Positions 63,468-64,000 of a stretch of DNA of 64,000 nt are shown in pieces (position 1 is the stretch's first letter; the number at the start of each line of letters is the position of its first letter). Where the stretch lies: the NCBI RefSeq assembly GCF_014648415.1, contig NZ_BMRB01000003.1:434001-498000 (forward strand), in the 5' to 3' direction. A program made the position numbers and the translations under genes. A model generated the notes under the pieces. That model was not told the DNA's origin. It made no database searches and saw only the letters and a list, made by a program, of their open reading frames with translations. This DNA comes from Actinokineospora fastidiosa. Lineage in GTDB: Bacteria; Actinomycetota; Actinomycetes; Mycobacteriales; Pseudonocardiaceae.

Positions 63468-64000
63468 TCAGGGCCACGCGTCGCGGTATGCGCGCAGGTC
63501 ACCCACGGTGGACGCGGCCAGGACGCCGTGGCCGACCGCGCGGGCCACCGCGTCGGCCGCCGCCGCGCAGAGCCCGTCGAAGCCCGCCGCGTCGGGCGCC
63601 GGGCGCACGCCCGTGGCGGCGGCGAAGAGGGTGTCGCCGTCGAACAGCGAGTGCGCCGGGCGCAGGGCGCGGGCCAGGCCGTCGTGCCCGGAGATGGCCA
63701 GCCTGCGGCACTGCGCCTTGGTCAGGGCCGCGTCGGTGGCGATGACGCCGATGACCGTGTTCAGGTCCGACGCGGCGGGCGCGGACAGCGCCCCCGGCCT
63801 GCCGGGCGCCTCCGGGAACTCCCCGGGCGCGACCGACGCCGCGTACAGCTCCCCGGTCATGGGGTCGGCGGCCTCGCCCCGGGCATTGACGGCCAGCAGC
63901 GCGGCCACTGTGATCTCACCCACCCGGACCGACGCCGTGCCGACGCCGCCCTTCAGCGAGCCCGTGCGCGCCCCCGCCCCGGCGCCCACCGAGCCCTGCT
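63468..64000 (-). CDS. P1 family peptidase, C-terminal part (5' end outside window)
   Basis: The last 176 residues of an N-terminal-nucleophile-type P1 (DmpA/S58) aminopeptidase: GSLKGGVGTASVRV, then VAALLAVNARGEA and the late GVIATDAALTKAQCRRLAISGHDGLARAL. The frame is open to the window edge, so the start lies outside. Rv1333 in M. tuberculosis is the homologue and also lies next to mec. It probably self-cleaves and trims peptides. Confidence 0.9.
   Translation of the reverse strand, partial: QGSVGAGAGARTGSLKGGVGTASVRVGEITVAALLAVNARGEAADPMTGELYAASVAPGEFPEAPGRPGALSAPAASDLNTVIGVIATDAALTKAQCRRLAISGHDGLARALRPAHSLFDGDTLFAAATGVRPAPDAAGFDGLCAAAADAVARAVGHGVLAASTVGDLRAYRDAWP

Overview
The window is very GC-rich (about 70% or more), uses many GTG starts and has short or overlapping gene junctions. 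It carries actinobacterial hallmarks: DUF397/XRE pairs, AfsR-type regulators, LytR-CpsA-Psr and DUF3618 proteins, and the mec-cysO-cysM / rhomboid-murI-rph-rdgB neighbourhood. It is chromosomal DNA of a filamentous actinomycete, probably of the Pseudonocardiales; the genus is an inference I cannot settle from sequence.

Region 1 (1-13603, minus strand) looks like a small specialised-metabolite cluster. An XRE/NB-ARC regulator precedes genes for a DAAO-like flavoenzyme, an ATP-grasp ligase, a DDAH-like arginine-modifying hydrolase, a CPA2 antiporter, a clavaminate-synthase-like Fe(II)/2-oxoglutarate oxygenase, an SMP-30 hydrolase, a second ATP-grasp ligase, a lysine/ornithine N-monooxygenase, a cupin, a methionyl-tRNA-synthetase-like enzyme and an MFS exporter (cut by the window edge). 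N-hydroxylase + cupin + MetRS-like + flavin oxidase is the set that makes a hydrazine (N-N) unit in the known s56-p1 type pathway. Here it sits with two peptide-forming ligases and two arginine-type enzymes. A 36-bp element occurs before two of the transcription units.

Region 2 (13.8-46.4 kb) is mixed: small housekeeping-like genes, a secreted M28 aminopeptidase, an LCP ligase gene next to a phospholipase A2-membrane fusion, a large XRE-SARP-NB-ARC-TPR regulator, a glycoside-hydrolase-like gene broken by one in-frame TGA, a secreted S1 protease, a WYL regulator/VOC pair, a diguanylate cyclase, a Baeyer-Villiger monooxygenase/SDR operon with a TetR repressor, a Leu-anticodon tRNA of unusual class I shape, more TetR and membrane genes, three penicillin-binding-type serine hydrolases and a peroxiredoxin. 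Several divergent promoters carry near-perfect inverted repeats. Two gene-free stretches contain related degenerate repeats.

Region 3 (46.4-64.0 kb) holds the conserved actinobacterial block rdgB-rph-MBL phosphodiesterase-murI-rhomboid and, 11 kb away, cysM-cysO-mec-P1 peptidase. The two halves, contiguous in Mycobacterium, are separated by an accessory segment: a CebR-box-linked cellulose-binding protein, an SRPBCC protein, a 1685-residue NACHT-HEAT protein with an N-terminal RHIM-like motif (a bacterial NLR candidate), an aldo/keto reductase/TetR pair, a VanZ protein, a nucleotidyltransferase-HEPN toxin-antitoxin-like pair with its own perfect operator, and a DUF5753/DUF397 pair. A cluster of ATGATN-CATCAT palindromes lies at the left boundary of this block between convergent genes.
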